In this document: one piece after another, positions 10,301 through 18,600 of the stretch
How positions within the stretch are numbered: the first letter of the stretch is position 1
How the letters are laid out: every line of letters begins with the position of its first letter
Assembly (NCBI GenBank): GCA_030374805.1
Contig: JARGSG010000188.1
Span: forward strand, 1 to 27,316
From: Gracilaria gracilis
Lineage: Eukaryota; Rhodophyta; Florideophyceae; Gracilariales; Gracilariaceae
Length of the DNA: 27,316 nucleotides
Direction: 5' to 3'
Notes under the pieces: generated by a model
The model's input: only the letters and a program-made list of their open reading frames with translations
Told to the model about the DNA's origin: nothing
Databases searched by the model: none
Program-made: the position numbers and the translations under genes

Positions 10301-11016
10301 CCTGTACTTCTGTGTTTCTCCATGACATGCTTCACTGAAGGAAATAATGCAAAGGAGATGGCCAAGATCTTCTTCACAGAGTCAGTACCAGGCAGCAACA
10401 ACTTGCTGCTGAGTTCTTTGTCTTTTAAGAGTTCTTTCAACCCTGAAAACTGTGTTCCAGGTTCTGGCAAACAGTTCATGATGTCTGTTACGCACGGGAC
10501 ATTGGCAAGAACCGATCTCGAGTTTTGTAAGGAGAGGAAGCGGGACGCGCTCGGGGAGAAGTCCAAAACTATTTTGACCAGAAATTTTGACGTGGCGAAC
10601 AGCTCTGAGTTGCTTTTCTCACCAGTTTTGACATATCTCCGGATCGATTCGATCCGATGTCTTCCATCGACAAAGTTCATGGTGCCGATAACCCCAGCAG
10701 TCTTGAGGTGCAGAAGAGGAAGTGACTGGAACCTCTGGAGCGTTTCTCCATGTACATTCCATACATTCAATCCACGTAGATCTGATTGGGAAACATTCAC
10801 GATAGAAAATAGTTCCATATCTCTTTTGCTAAGGGAAACGATCGGCATTCCCAGACGAGTTTTGTCCACTCCATATACTTGGAATTCTTGTATTAAATTA
10901 TTGATGAGTTCTTCATCTCTGTTTCGCAAAGAGATGTTCCTAGTCTGCCTTTCAATCTCATTGAGGTCGTTGGCAGTGATCAGCACTATTCGCGGAAGTT
11001 GTGGGCCGTCTTCCAT
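7327..11016 (-). CDS. ParB-like domain protein with a degenerate amino-methyltransferase-like C-terminal region
   Basis: The protein has 1229 residues from the first ATG (11014-11016); the frame is open up to 11133 but only with a TTG. N-terminal residues about 10-160 resemble a ParB-like fold, with the signature FVDGRHRIESIRR (VDGRHR at 116-121). Residues about 370-690 are acidic and low complexity. A basic cluster KKGQPARRKKRKRSK near 695-712 is a likely nuclear localisation signal. In the C-terminal half, VAFVDFGDFW (about 800), FDFTCGKFF (about 930) and HGIEYKRCYKYL (about 962) occur in the order and spacing of motifs IV, I and II of beta-class amino-methyltransferases, but without DPPY and with an atypical FxGxG. 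A final CKVC (1211-1214) may bind zinc. Bacterial and phage ParB-methyltransferase fusions are well known. Here the enzyme half is probably inactive or strongly diverged. The ParB call is fairly secure; the methyltransferase call is tentative. Confidence 0.8.
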   Translation of the reverse strand: MEDGPQLPRIVLITANDLNEIERQTRNISLRNRDEELINNLIQEFQVYGVDKTRLGMPIVSLSKRDMELFSIVNVSQSDLRGLNVWNVHGETLQRFQSLPLLHLKTAGVIGTMNFVDGRHRIESIRRYVKTGEKSNSELFATSKFLVKIVLDFSPSASRFLSLQNSRSVLANVPCVTDIMNCLPEPGTQFSGLKELLKDKELSSKLLLPGTDSVKKILAISFALFPSVKHVMEKHRSTGLFVPKAVLRGRKGFSSFLLGLEHFKLFPAKESEGQRLFRGCSLLLKERLQLGVVVTAIVAWKMQMPWKSETILNRVASYIIDLIPKDISFEALDENAEEKVVWKTLLKVGEGKLVKKSSSSGESDFFRNFRSVLKEALPNSTLFTMWDLRESEINSADFVQFTNVSNALEMETADKSSNATRLSEGGQHNSVLHNWQNAKKENDMPSEEIERNVEEANANLSLHAGLKESSSKVNDDVPFAKQRADVEGENERENEPKHAAVGNAGELDVERPILSEKKSQGDLATDALCSDSDDAAPSHAAEPSDTFVRDFEHGTVISPDSKPDEIGASGTKSELLAAQKIGCIAASAGEKDATISGNGANEDVSERPKQKPEEVQLKGRPSPEEETCEILSKTSDLQNMLQSIGLEDEKSPEHSNKGQGIIEEGGQNLYVEEDTDDVIEIETEARPLSNLGIHRTSMKKGQPARRKKRKRSKAGSGKVSKKYRLDGHGIDLGAILNDEDRIKKNCEKETKGKQGKLRCLESCWTHAMQLTEWFKVLGVHIGRDDRVLFSSPEKSNLPGVAFVDFGDFWEDGRSSKLALQECAKDGTQFSTVIYICSDFDSSACSELRLGSVLYEVSNIFILSKKDWNVIENRTVSLVSAAVVYKIADSFTREVKGRPSIPTCVIWSHQDQDRFLRDVYLTVVEAECNLFDFTCGKFFVMKALCHADEITYSLRNFYRAMPYSHGIEYKRCYKYLRDVCLRQCHCDGHCALEGIESKANEINNTDDVPDAMKTMFRCEVGREDGDVFGAVKVIRHSSLLLRRTKGGETPMAGYSDNELCANSHDKNGEMFELGAFLPFDECEKLMEKKSNARITLLYPRGELVDAETASKELGRFLSPFDLKTMYMAGITDTHLWYFMNNNSIGSSFNTIEDSESVCVHIEENYKNGSDFRVLLREGFERFLRSESSYIRFVLDVRRFKKYLKAKGDKFRCKVCGAVELFTAYGNEYYL

Positions 11017-11461
11017 CGATACTTTCGCTCGATGGAGGCTTCTAAGATAACCAGACAGTTTTGGAGCCTGTGAGGAAAAGCAAAAGCCTACGGCCAAGCC
11101 TGAATGAGATAATGAGCCGCAAACCAAGAACAAACTGTTATTGTTGGCTACCTACAGTGGCCTGCTCTGCAATTGCAGGGTGTGTGGAACTATCTAACTT
11201 GAACGTATGTAGCTGCAAGTCCTGCTCATCTTGGAAGTCAAAGCTCCAAAATTCAATACCTGTACAACGTGTAGATCGCAAAAGTGCATTCTACACGTGT
11301 ATGATTGGTTGCCAGGCAGCTGCAGAGGTACAGTACCTCTGTATTGAAAATTGGAGCGTTCTATATAGACTGCATGTAACTATACCATTGTATTGTGGAA
11401 ACCGAAGCGGTATGTCTTGTGTCTATTGATCCTTATAACAATACCATAGCATAATCATTCA
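11017..11461. other. Spacer between the two minus-strand ParB-like genes
   Basis: This 445-bp spacer lies between the stop of the dioxygenase fusion and the ATG of the downstream ParB-like gene. It holds the hairpin copy C. The minus-strand frame continues to 11133 without an ATG. A short plus-strand frame at 11061-11429 shows nothing protein-like. Confidence 0.5.
11267..11298. promoter_or_regulatory. 32-bp hairpin element, copy C
   Basis: The arms ACGTGTAGATCGCA and TGCATTCTACACGT pair at 12 of 14 positions around an AAAG loop. It lies 251 bp upstream of the ATG of the minus-strand ParB-like gene (11016). The flanking CCTGTACA also matches copies B and D, so similarity slightly exceeds the hairpin. 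Confidence 0.65.
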
Positions 11462-14400
11462 TCATCCAACCGCGCCTTTGTTATTTTCATCACTCTTCCC
11501 TCCGTATGAACCCCCTTCGTGACTATTACCACCCCCGTCTCCCAGTTCCGATCCAAATTCCGCATGCGGGTCATGGTCTTCCTCTTCTGTCTCATTGTTC
11601 AGGTCTTTCTTGTACTGACTTGGTCTGAACTGAGCGTTCAAGTGGACACCATCTGGTAAATTGTAACCTTCTGGAACGAAGTACATATGGTATCGCAAAC
11701 TTCCATTTTGTGAAATAAAATCGGTGTGGGACGCTCCTGCATGAAAACAATCACCCCGCCCTACCAAGACAGACTTCGGGGGAATGTGGACGAGGCCAAC
11801 TTTGCTCACACGAGACAGTGCTCTTACTTTCTCTCCTGCAAGCGCAATGGACTTGTGTGCCCCCTCACAGACCCAAATTGCCGCTCCACCGCTACTTGTG
11901 CAGATAACAAAGTAGCCAGGATTCCCCTGGCCGCTCAAAGTATCCTCACGGTTCAACCCAGGAAAGTCCGAGTGCAGCATTTGTCGCCCGCAGTTCACCG
12001 AAGTGTATAGCCAACGCCCTCCAGTCCTTGGCATGAACATTTTCTTAGAACCCTCTCCGGTTCCTTTTATTGTACAAGAAAATTGTCTCTGAAGTCCTGC
12101 TTTTCGGTTGTTTGCCACCCGAAGCAATGCCATGATCTGACCCAGACGGCAATCAACGAGCGCACGAGCTCGTACAGCCCAGACCCGGTTTGGATTCTGT
12201 TCAATCGATTCCGTTATTCCCGTCCACGTGCTTATATAACGTCCGCAACCCTCTTTAGACATCATATGATCCTTCTCCAATCCTTCATTCAGGATCGTGT
12301 TCCACTCCTTCCGATTATTCAGTTCTTTAAGTTCATGTTCTCCAGGAAAATTCGTAACCATTTCTTGTACTAAGGATGAAAAGAATCCAGTTGAGTCTCG
12401 CAATTTACATAACGCCTCGCCCCGGACAGAATTTGGAATCTGTTCGTCATTCAAAAACCCTTCCAGAATGCAATATCCTTTCTCGAACAACTGGGCTTGC
12501 CGTTGCGCAAAGTAAGCAATCGCTACATCATCCTCAACTACAGCAGCAGTCCACAGTTGCTGGTCAACAGTCTTTCCTGCCACTTCTTCCTCCTTTAACA
12601 ATACGTCTTCTAAACCATTTGCGCGGTAGTACTCATACGCTGCATGCCAGTGCACTATATGATGCGTGTCGCGTAAATCTGCCAACGTAATTATGCGCAA
12701 GCATTCTGCCCTGTGTCCTTGCGGCACAAATATACTCCGCAACCAAGGCCCCTTCGCCTCAATTGGATTCCTGAATTCTCTTCTTTCCAAGAGGCCGTGC
12801 CTAAGCTCTTTCCCGTCTACTTCCTCATCCTCATCTGTCCTTTCTATTATCTGCCGCCATCCTGAAGAGCTTGGGATCTTGGTAACTAGTCTTGTCCATG
12901 GTGGGAAAGCAAGTCCTTCGAACGGAGCATCTACACCAGTTATTCCTATTGGTAGCTTATCTGGGACATCATCCTCGAATTTGCGTCGTCTGGGACCCAC
13001 AAATTCAAGTGCCTGAACTTTTTTGGGTTCCGTGTTCCTCATTATTGCCTTTCTTTGTCCCACGTTGCGAATCATTTGTTCAGATTCTCGCGTCTTATCA
13101 ACATCAGTGTCACAATCTTTATTTGCTCCGTACAGCACAGAGAACTGCACCATTTCCAAGTGCTCGATGATTTCCTCCATCTTGCGCTGGTCCAGTTTTC
13201 GGAACTTTTTCACGATGTCGTCCACATTCAGAACTCCCGGGGCAAACAAAGCGTCTTCGGCATCGGTAGAGTCCACAATCTTCCTACGCTTCCTTTTTCC
13301 CTGCTTTCGTCTTCCAGTGTTTGGTCGAGAACCTCCCTTGGATTTCTTGGAAGTACTTCCCGTTGTTTCTCTTGGATTTTTGGTTGCTCTTGTTTCTGAT
13401 TCTCCACAAGATGGAGGTTCCGTGATTTGGGGTTTTTCTCTCGATGCGGACGGTGTAACAAAATCTTTTGATCTTGTAAATGCACCTACGCCTTCTTCTG
13501 AAATACTTTCTCTTCTAGTCTTCTGCTGTAAAGCAAACCGTTCAGCAGTGTTCGAATCTCCCGGACGACACTGTTGCGGCAACTCCGATATACATGCGTC
13601 GTTCAGGTTAGTGGCATTCTCCCTCACAACGTCTCCCAGATCTTTCCCAACAATGCTCACCAGAAATTTTCGAACTTGTCTTAAACGAAGCCTTCTTTCT
13701 CGATCTCGTCTGGTTTTAGACTTAAACTGCCGGAATCCCACCATGTTATGCACAATAGCCACATTCAGTTGCACAGTTTCACTATTTGTCGCTTTCACCC
13801 CATCCTGTAATAGTTCTCCCACACTTCTATTGTGGTAATTTGCCGTGCGCTCCACTTGGTTATACAGAATCTTGACGTTGGCATAAAACGAGGACATCAC
13901 GGTGTAAAAAGCACCCGCCCCACGGCCGCTTTCGATTCTTCCAATCGCACATGCCAAACAAAGTTTAAACCCATCCAAAGGCATTCCCCACAGAATCGAG
14001 TTTGACAAATGAACTAGGCCAAGTGAAGGGCATTTCGTAAAGGCGGCCTCCAAAATCTTGAATACTTCATCGTCTTTGGCCATCCTGTATGCAATGTTCG
14101 CATAACGTAGAATTTGCCTGACCTGAAGATCGCCTAAAGCACCAGTGCTCTTCACCATCGCTGCCACGTCTACCACCCGTAGTTGCGACATTGTGACTGT
14201 TCTTCTCTCAATGGCTGCTTTCACATGCGAAACGCAGGCGTGCAAATTGTCCATGACGTTCATCGGCAACACTTGCTGCGAGTTCTGATTCAAAACCGCA
14301 CCAAGGCCAAGCACTTCAAACATTGAAAGCAGTGTGCCATCCGCCTTCGAAAACAGGGTGGCTTCATAATTTTCCAACAGGTTCCTGAAATAGTTTGCGA

Positions 14401-14968
14401 TGTCAGGGTTCTGGCTCTCGGCTAACCGCCTGAATGCTTTTAGCCTATGGCGCCCGTCCACAATCCAGCATTCCTTGACGACACGCTCGTACCGGTCCTC
14501 ACCCATCACGAAATACGCACCTGGTACATCTTCTTTCGCTCTACTTTGGAGAGCAACAGAAATGCGTCCCAGTTCTGGAAGATTCAAAGCCTTGCTGAAC
14601 TTTTGCTCGAGGATTTCAATATGCCCATTCCTTATGGCACGCAAGGGATCTGAAGGTTCAACGGCCAGCGTTAATAGATTGATACGAACAACTCTTCGTT
14701 CAAATTTGTCAAAGTCGATCTCTGGAATGGCTAGCCTCTTCGTTGCTTCTTCAATGGCCTTCTCGGTACTGGTACCCCCAAATTCATCTACATGTACTAC
14801 TTCGTCATCATCGACTGCCACAACATCGTCTCTATCATCATATTGCGCATCGTGTTGACGCTGTTGTGGTGGCTGCGGTTCTGGGCCAGGTAGAATGTCA
14901 TCTTCATACTCCACAGGGTTGCATGGCCGTTGATTCGACTCGTTCACTCTTTCGGTCGATGGAACCAT
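11462..14968 (-). CDS. ParB-like domain fused to a 2-oxoglutarate/Fe(II) dioxygenase-like domain
   Basis: The protein has 1168 residues from ATG 14966-14968; the open frame extends 12 codons further only to a GTG. After an acidic, Gln/Pro-rich N-terminus (about 18-75), residues about 90-180 match a ParB-like domain, with WIVDGRHRLKAFRRL (VDGRHR at 170-175). A basic Lys/Arg tract (about 540-575, KQGKRKRRKIV) is a likely nuclear localisation signal. The C-terminal third reads like a PhyH/TET-type double-stranded beta-helix oxygenase. It has an entry segment FEKGYCILEGFL, an iron-binding HxD in QMLHSDFPG (H999, D1001), a distal His in GDCFHAGASH (H1076), and a candidate 2-oxoglutarate-binding Arg in LRYHMYF (R1092). 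Such enzymes hydroxylate or demethylate bases, proteins or small molecules; the substrate here is unknown. The gene is divergent from the methyltransferase-SET gene. Domain fusion by annotation error is unlikely because the frame is continuous. Confidence 0.85.
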   Translation of the reverse strand: MVPSTERVNESNQRPCNPVEYEDDILPGPEPQPPQQRQHDAQYDDRDDVVAVDDDEVVHVDEFGGTSTEKAIEEATKRLAIPEIDFDKFERRVVRINLLTLAVEPSDPLRAIRNGHIEILEQKFSKALNLPELGRISVALQSRAKEDVPGAYFVMGEDRYERVVKECWIVDGRHRLKAFRRLAESQNPDIANYFRNLLENYEATLFSKADGTLLSMFEVLGLGAVLNQNSQQVLPMNVMDNLHACVSHVKAAIERRTVTMSQLRVVDVAAMVKSTGALGDLQVRQILRYANIAYRMAKDDEVFKILEAAFTKCPSLGLVHLSNSILWGMPLDGFKLCLACAIGRIESGRGAGAFYTVMSSFYANVKILYNQVERTANYHNRSVGELLQDGVKATNSETVQLNVAIVHNMVGFRQFKSKTRRDRERRLRLRQVRKFLVSIVGKDLGDVVRENATNLNDACISELPQQCRPGDSNTAERFALQQKTRRESISEEGVGAFTRSKDFVTPSASREKPQITEPPSCGESETRATKNPRETTGSTSKKSKGGSRPNTGRRKQGKRKRRKIVDSTDAEDALFAPGVLNVDDIVKKFRKLDQRKMEEIIEHLEMVQFSVLYGANKDCDTDVDKTRESEQMIRNVGQRKAIMRNTEPKKVQALEFVGPRRRKFEDDVPDKLPIGITGVDAPFEGLAFPPWTRLVTKIPSSSGWRQIIERTDEDEEVDGKELRHGLLERREFRNPIEAKGPWLRSIFVPQGHRAECLRIITLADLRDTHHIVHWHAAYEYYRANGLEDVLLKEEEVAGKTVDQQLWTAAVVEDDVAIAYFAQRQAQLFEKGYCILEGFLNDEQIPNSVRGEALCKLRDSTGFFSSLVQEMVTNFPGEHELKELNNRKEWNTILNEGLEKDHMMSKEGCGRYISTWTGITESIEQNPNRVWAVRARALVDCRLGQIMALLRVANNRKAGLQRQFSCTIKGTGEGSKKMFMPRTGGRWLYTSVNCGRQMLHSDFPGLNREDTLSGQGNPGYFVICTSSGGAAIWVCEGAHKSIALAGEKVRALSRVSKVGLVHIPPKSVLVGRGDCFHAGASHTDFISQNGSLRYHMYFVPEGYNLPDGVHLNAQFRPSQYKKDLNNETEEEDHDPHAEFGSELGDGGGNSHEGGSYGGKSDENNKGAVG

Positions 14969-15110
14969 TACTTCGCGCTTCTTGGCTCTGCTTCCTTGGT
15001 GCACAGAAAAGGTAGTACTTCTCGGTGAAATTCCCAGTCACCACGAGGCGAACACGAAAAAGCGACACAGGGTAAACTGTTCTTCTTGTAATGTACCAAA
15101 GCTAAGACTC

Positions 15111-15344
15111 AACACATTGCTCCGCGTCCGCATTCGTCCATGGTGTATGACCAGGGGCTCTTGTCCCAAAATATAACTTGAATGCTTCATGTCCTAGGAC
15201 ACCATGAAAAAGTGGTTCATGTTCTTGCATCACGGAATTTTCAAAAAAAGTTTTTGTAAATAAATACCAATTTTTTGGAAACACCCCGCGCGCTTTGCAC
15301 GAACATGAACCAAGTTTTCGCCATGTCCTAGGACATGGCCCCCC
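15111..15344. repeat. Single 235-bp unit of the terminal tandem array
   Basis: From CTCAACACATTGCTCCGCG to the run ending in CATGGCCCC, this is almost identical to each unit of the array at 25702-27316. A 79-bp lead segment (15112-15190) precedes the 144-bp inverted-repeat element. Its edges coincide with the array unit, so a whole unit rather than just the inverted-repeat element seems to have moved or been copied. No target-site duplication is obvious. Confidence 0.8.
15191..15334. mobile_element. MITE-like inverted-repeat element, 144 bp
   Basis: It starts and ends with the palindrome GTCCTAGGAC. The left end continues GAAAAAGTGGTTCATGTTCT-TGCA; the reverse complement of the right end continues GAAAACTTGGTTCATGTTCG-TGCA. 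That gives terminal inverted repeats of about 38 bp with a few mismatches. The 70-bp interior is AT-rich (GTTTTTGTAAATAAATACC) and non-coding. At the right end the palindrome extends to 20 bp, GCCATGTCCTAGGACATGGC. Confidence 0.7.
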
Positions 15345-15633
15345 GGCAATATTGCTTTCTTTTTCAAGGATTCGGTCGCATTCCCAGAGCGCTCGCTGTT
15401 CATCAACGAGCTTCTTTCCGGATCATTTTCATCGCGCATCCGCAAACACTACCATACTGCGCCACCTTCAAAACGTAAACAAGTTCATTGCAGGCATTAC
15501 GAACGAGCTTTAATCCCTCCAACACTGTTGAGGCCATACTTGAAACTCTCTTTTCTTCAAGACGCAGGATTATTTTGTCGAAGCGCCTCTGCTCTATTTG
15601 GCCATCCGCCTTTCCTAGCACCAGAGTCGCAAC

Positions 15634-18600
15634 ATGACGACAAAGGCCATTCGTACCATTACTTGCTTTTTAGCCTGCCGCGAAGTATGGCTCGAGCAAT
15701 GCCCGGAAGTAGTAACGCAAGCTCAGAATTACGCATCATTCGCGAAATGGATAAGGCAGTTGGAGGAGGCTAAAAGGTCTGCAGGTGAGCCTTCACCACA
15801 TCCTCCCGCTGTGGCCAACCTTCTTCACGTGCTTCTAGACGGAAGGGACATCAGAAATTACGAAACCGCAAGCTTGGCTGTGGGGGGGTTGTTTAATCAA
15901 CACCTTCACAATTACTACCGCATCGCTTTTGCTACCGATATGCACCCTGGAGAGTCAGACCGCCGAGTACGGCAGTTTGTTTTGCATTTATGCAACTGTA
16001 GACTCCGCTGGTATCCTTACACCTCTTTACTGGTTCCATTCTTTACTTGTTCTGTTTTTCGCCCAGCTCGAACAACGGCGAAACAAAAGGACAGTATTTT
16101 CCTCACGGAACCATCAACAAGGTGGGAACAACTTTTGTTCTTATCCGCCCTGGTGCATATATCAAAGTTTCGGAAGGACAAAGGCTCTCACATCCCATCC
16201 CTGAAGAGATTAGGTCGAAAGGGAGCCCAACGTATTGGGAAATCCATACAGCTGCTTGTACGCGCTTGGGACCGATTTTCTTTTTATCTGGGTTTCCAGA
16301 GCGTGGAGCAACTATGCACTCCTTACGTTTTTCTCGATAACAACCTGGTATACAAAGTGGTCGATTCCCGATCGGATGGCTATGTTTCAAGGCGTTCTGC
16401 GAAAGAATTTCATATATCCCCGAGTCTAACACATGATCCGACGCAAGTTTCCCAGTTCGCCTTATCTATCACAGACACAATTGACAACAGCTTGCGTGAA
16501 ATTGTATCCGATTTCCTTGCTGATATATATGCAGTAACGGAATACGACGAATTATACTCGTGCCAAGACCAAGGTCCCTTCCGTTTTTATGAATCATTGA
16601 AGGTGCCGACCTCCTGTAGTACCCCCTCTGCTTCTCAACACACACATATGGACACTGATCTTCTCCCCAACCATTTTCTTCGGTATCCCTACGCTTTGAC
16701 TGCCAATATTCGCAGTTCGGTGGAGATGTACAAATCACCAAAAACGGTGCCCCACCGGGTCCTTTTGAGGATCCGATGTCGACCACCTTCTGATACGCCG
16801 CTTTCAAAGCAACCACCCCGCAAGAGAAGAAAAAGTGATGCACCAAAAACTGCCTCTGGTTCTACCGTATACAACGTCCCGAAACCGCTGCACCGCCGAA
16901 CTCTCAACGATTTGTTGCGCACCCCACCACTCAATGCGGGAAAAGGTGCGTCAAGTGAAGAAGATGCAAATCCGGGAGCTTCCGTCCCAGAACTGGCGGC
17001 GATTAAACAGCGTGACTTGCATTCGGCAATCAGCAATCTTTACAACATCGTTGGGGACAAGTTTGCTCTCCTGGATACTGGGTTCGAGAACTTCGCAAAT
17101 GCTTTGAGGCTGAAGTACGGACATTTGAACATCATTGGTAAAACGCAACTTGTTCTAATTGATCCTCCTCGTAATATTCGCGACTACTCGTACGATACCC
17201 TCAATCACGACCAAATAATAATGACGGTACGTCTGATTGGGAAACTCCTTCGCCCTGGAGGTCATGCACTCATTTTGTCGTCATTTCAGATGGCGCAAAC
17301 CTGGATAGAGCTGTTTACAAAGGCCCCGAATCTCCCGGCAACGAAACTTCGTTGTGAAGATTTCGAAGCAGATATGGAAGACACTGACGATGATAGTAGC
17401 AGTGATGAAAGTGAAGAGGGCGAAAGTACTGGACGTACACCAACAACACCTCCCCACCGTAAGAGCAGCTTAACTAAATCAACATTCACTGTCGATCAAG
17501 TTCCAATCGTGTTCTCATGGCATCCTTCTCAAAACAAGGGCAGCAGTTCGAAAAGAAAGAATTCCATTCTCGTAAACATGAATGAGTACGCGATACACGT
17601 GAAGAGAAATGGTCTCACTTCCGCAAACGAATTCGAAATGGAAAACACGGACAGAAATTTCAACTTCGTCGGGTGTTCTTACCCACCTTGGAAAAACACA
17701 ATAAACAATATCAAAGATCTCCCACCACACGAGCAGGTTCGGGTAACTTTTAACCCAAGTGCCCCAGATGGTACCGATTCCAGAAACTCAACGGATACAA
17801 TTGGTTCTCGTGTCAAGACTTACGCTCTACGAAGTGATCAAAAACCGATCGCACTGATCCAAGAACTTATTGCTCGCTACTCCAGGCCTGGCGACATTGT
17901 GATCGACTTTTTTGCTGGAACGTTCTCAACAGCGATAGCCGCAATGTCACTGCCAGGACACCGCCGTTTCTTTGGTTGTGAAATAGACGTACGGTGTCAT
18001 GCAGCTGCAAAGCTGAACTTTCTTATTGCTCTCTCGAAGACGATATACTACAGGGCAAACGATATCTTGTTTGATATGGGCCTGTATAAAAAAGCTATGT
18101 GCCTTATAACTACTGTGGTTCGGCTTCTCACATGCGGAAGTGTGGAGAATGCCGTGTTTCCAGGGAACCTGTACTTGAAACGTGTTGATCCACTTACCGT
18201 TCTCGCTGGTGACAAGCGCTGGAGAGCTCCCGCTCCATATCCGCATTACCAAAGGTTTTCTAGTGCCATACTTGCAGCACTGAGCTCAATGTGGAACGAT
18301 CATGCTTTTGTCCGAATGGCAAACAGTACACCATTCCAAAAATGGACGGAACGTTACCAAGGGCTTCTGCAACAGGTGAGCATGGAAGATCTGTTACTGG
18401 TGGAAAGTTCTGCGAACAACCTCATTATTGCAAAGAGTACCATACAGCACCCACTCGCCGGTAAAGGTGCATTTGCGGCCCAAACGTTTCGAAAAGACCA
18501 GGTCATCTGCCAGTATTACGGCACTTTAGTCTACCACGACCTTACCAAGAGGCACCAGGAGGTGAAAAGTGCCTATTCGTGTTCTCATAATTACGGACAT

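Larger units (their letters stand above)
14969..15633. promoter_or_regulatory. Divergent intergenic region between the dioxygenase and methyltransferase-SET genes
   Basis: The 665 bp separates two large genes read outward, so it should serve both promoters. It is occupied in the middle by a complete 235-bp repeat unit (15111-15344). No TATA box is evident outside the repeat. A minus-strand open frame at 15403-15640 is protein-like in composition but lacks an ATG at its head; I do not call it a gene. Confidence 0.5.

Noticed and set aside
11017..11133. Extension of the ParB-like gene to a TTG at 11133
   Set aside because: The frame is open, but there is no ATG until 11016, and a TTG start is unlikely in a eukaryotic gene. 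The same reasoning moves the dioxygenase gene start from GTG 15004 to ATG 14968 and the acidic gene from TTG 19941 to ATG 19998.
7622..14858. Many plus-strand open frames of 60-321 codons opposite the two large minus-strand genes, including 10085-11050
   Set aside because: They are antisense shadows of the long ParB-like genes, with no domain and unlikely composition.
15403..15640. Minus-strand frame with helical, protein-like composition in the divergent spacer
   Set aside because: It begins at a GTG with no upstream ATG, overlaps the start of the methyltransferase-SET gene, and matches nothing I recognise.
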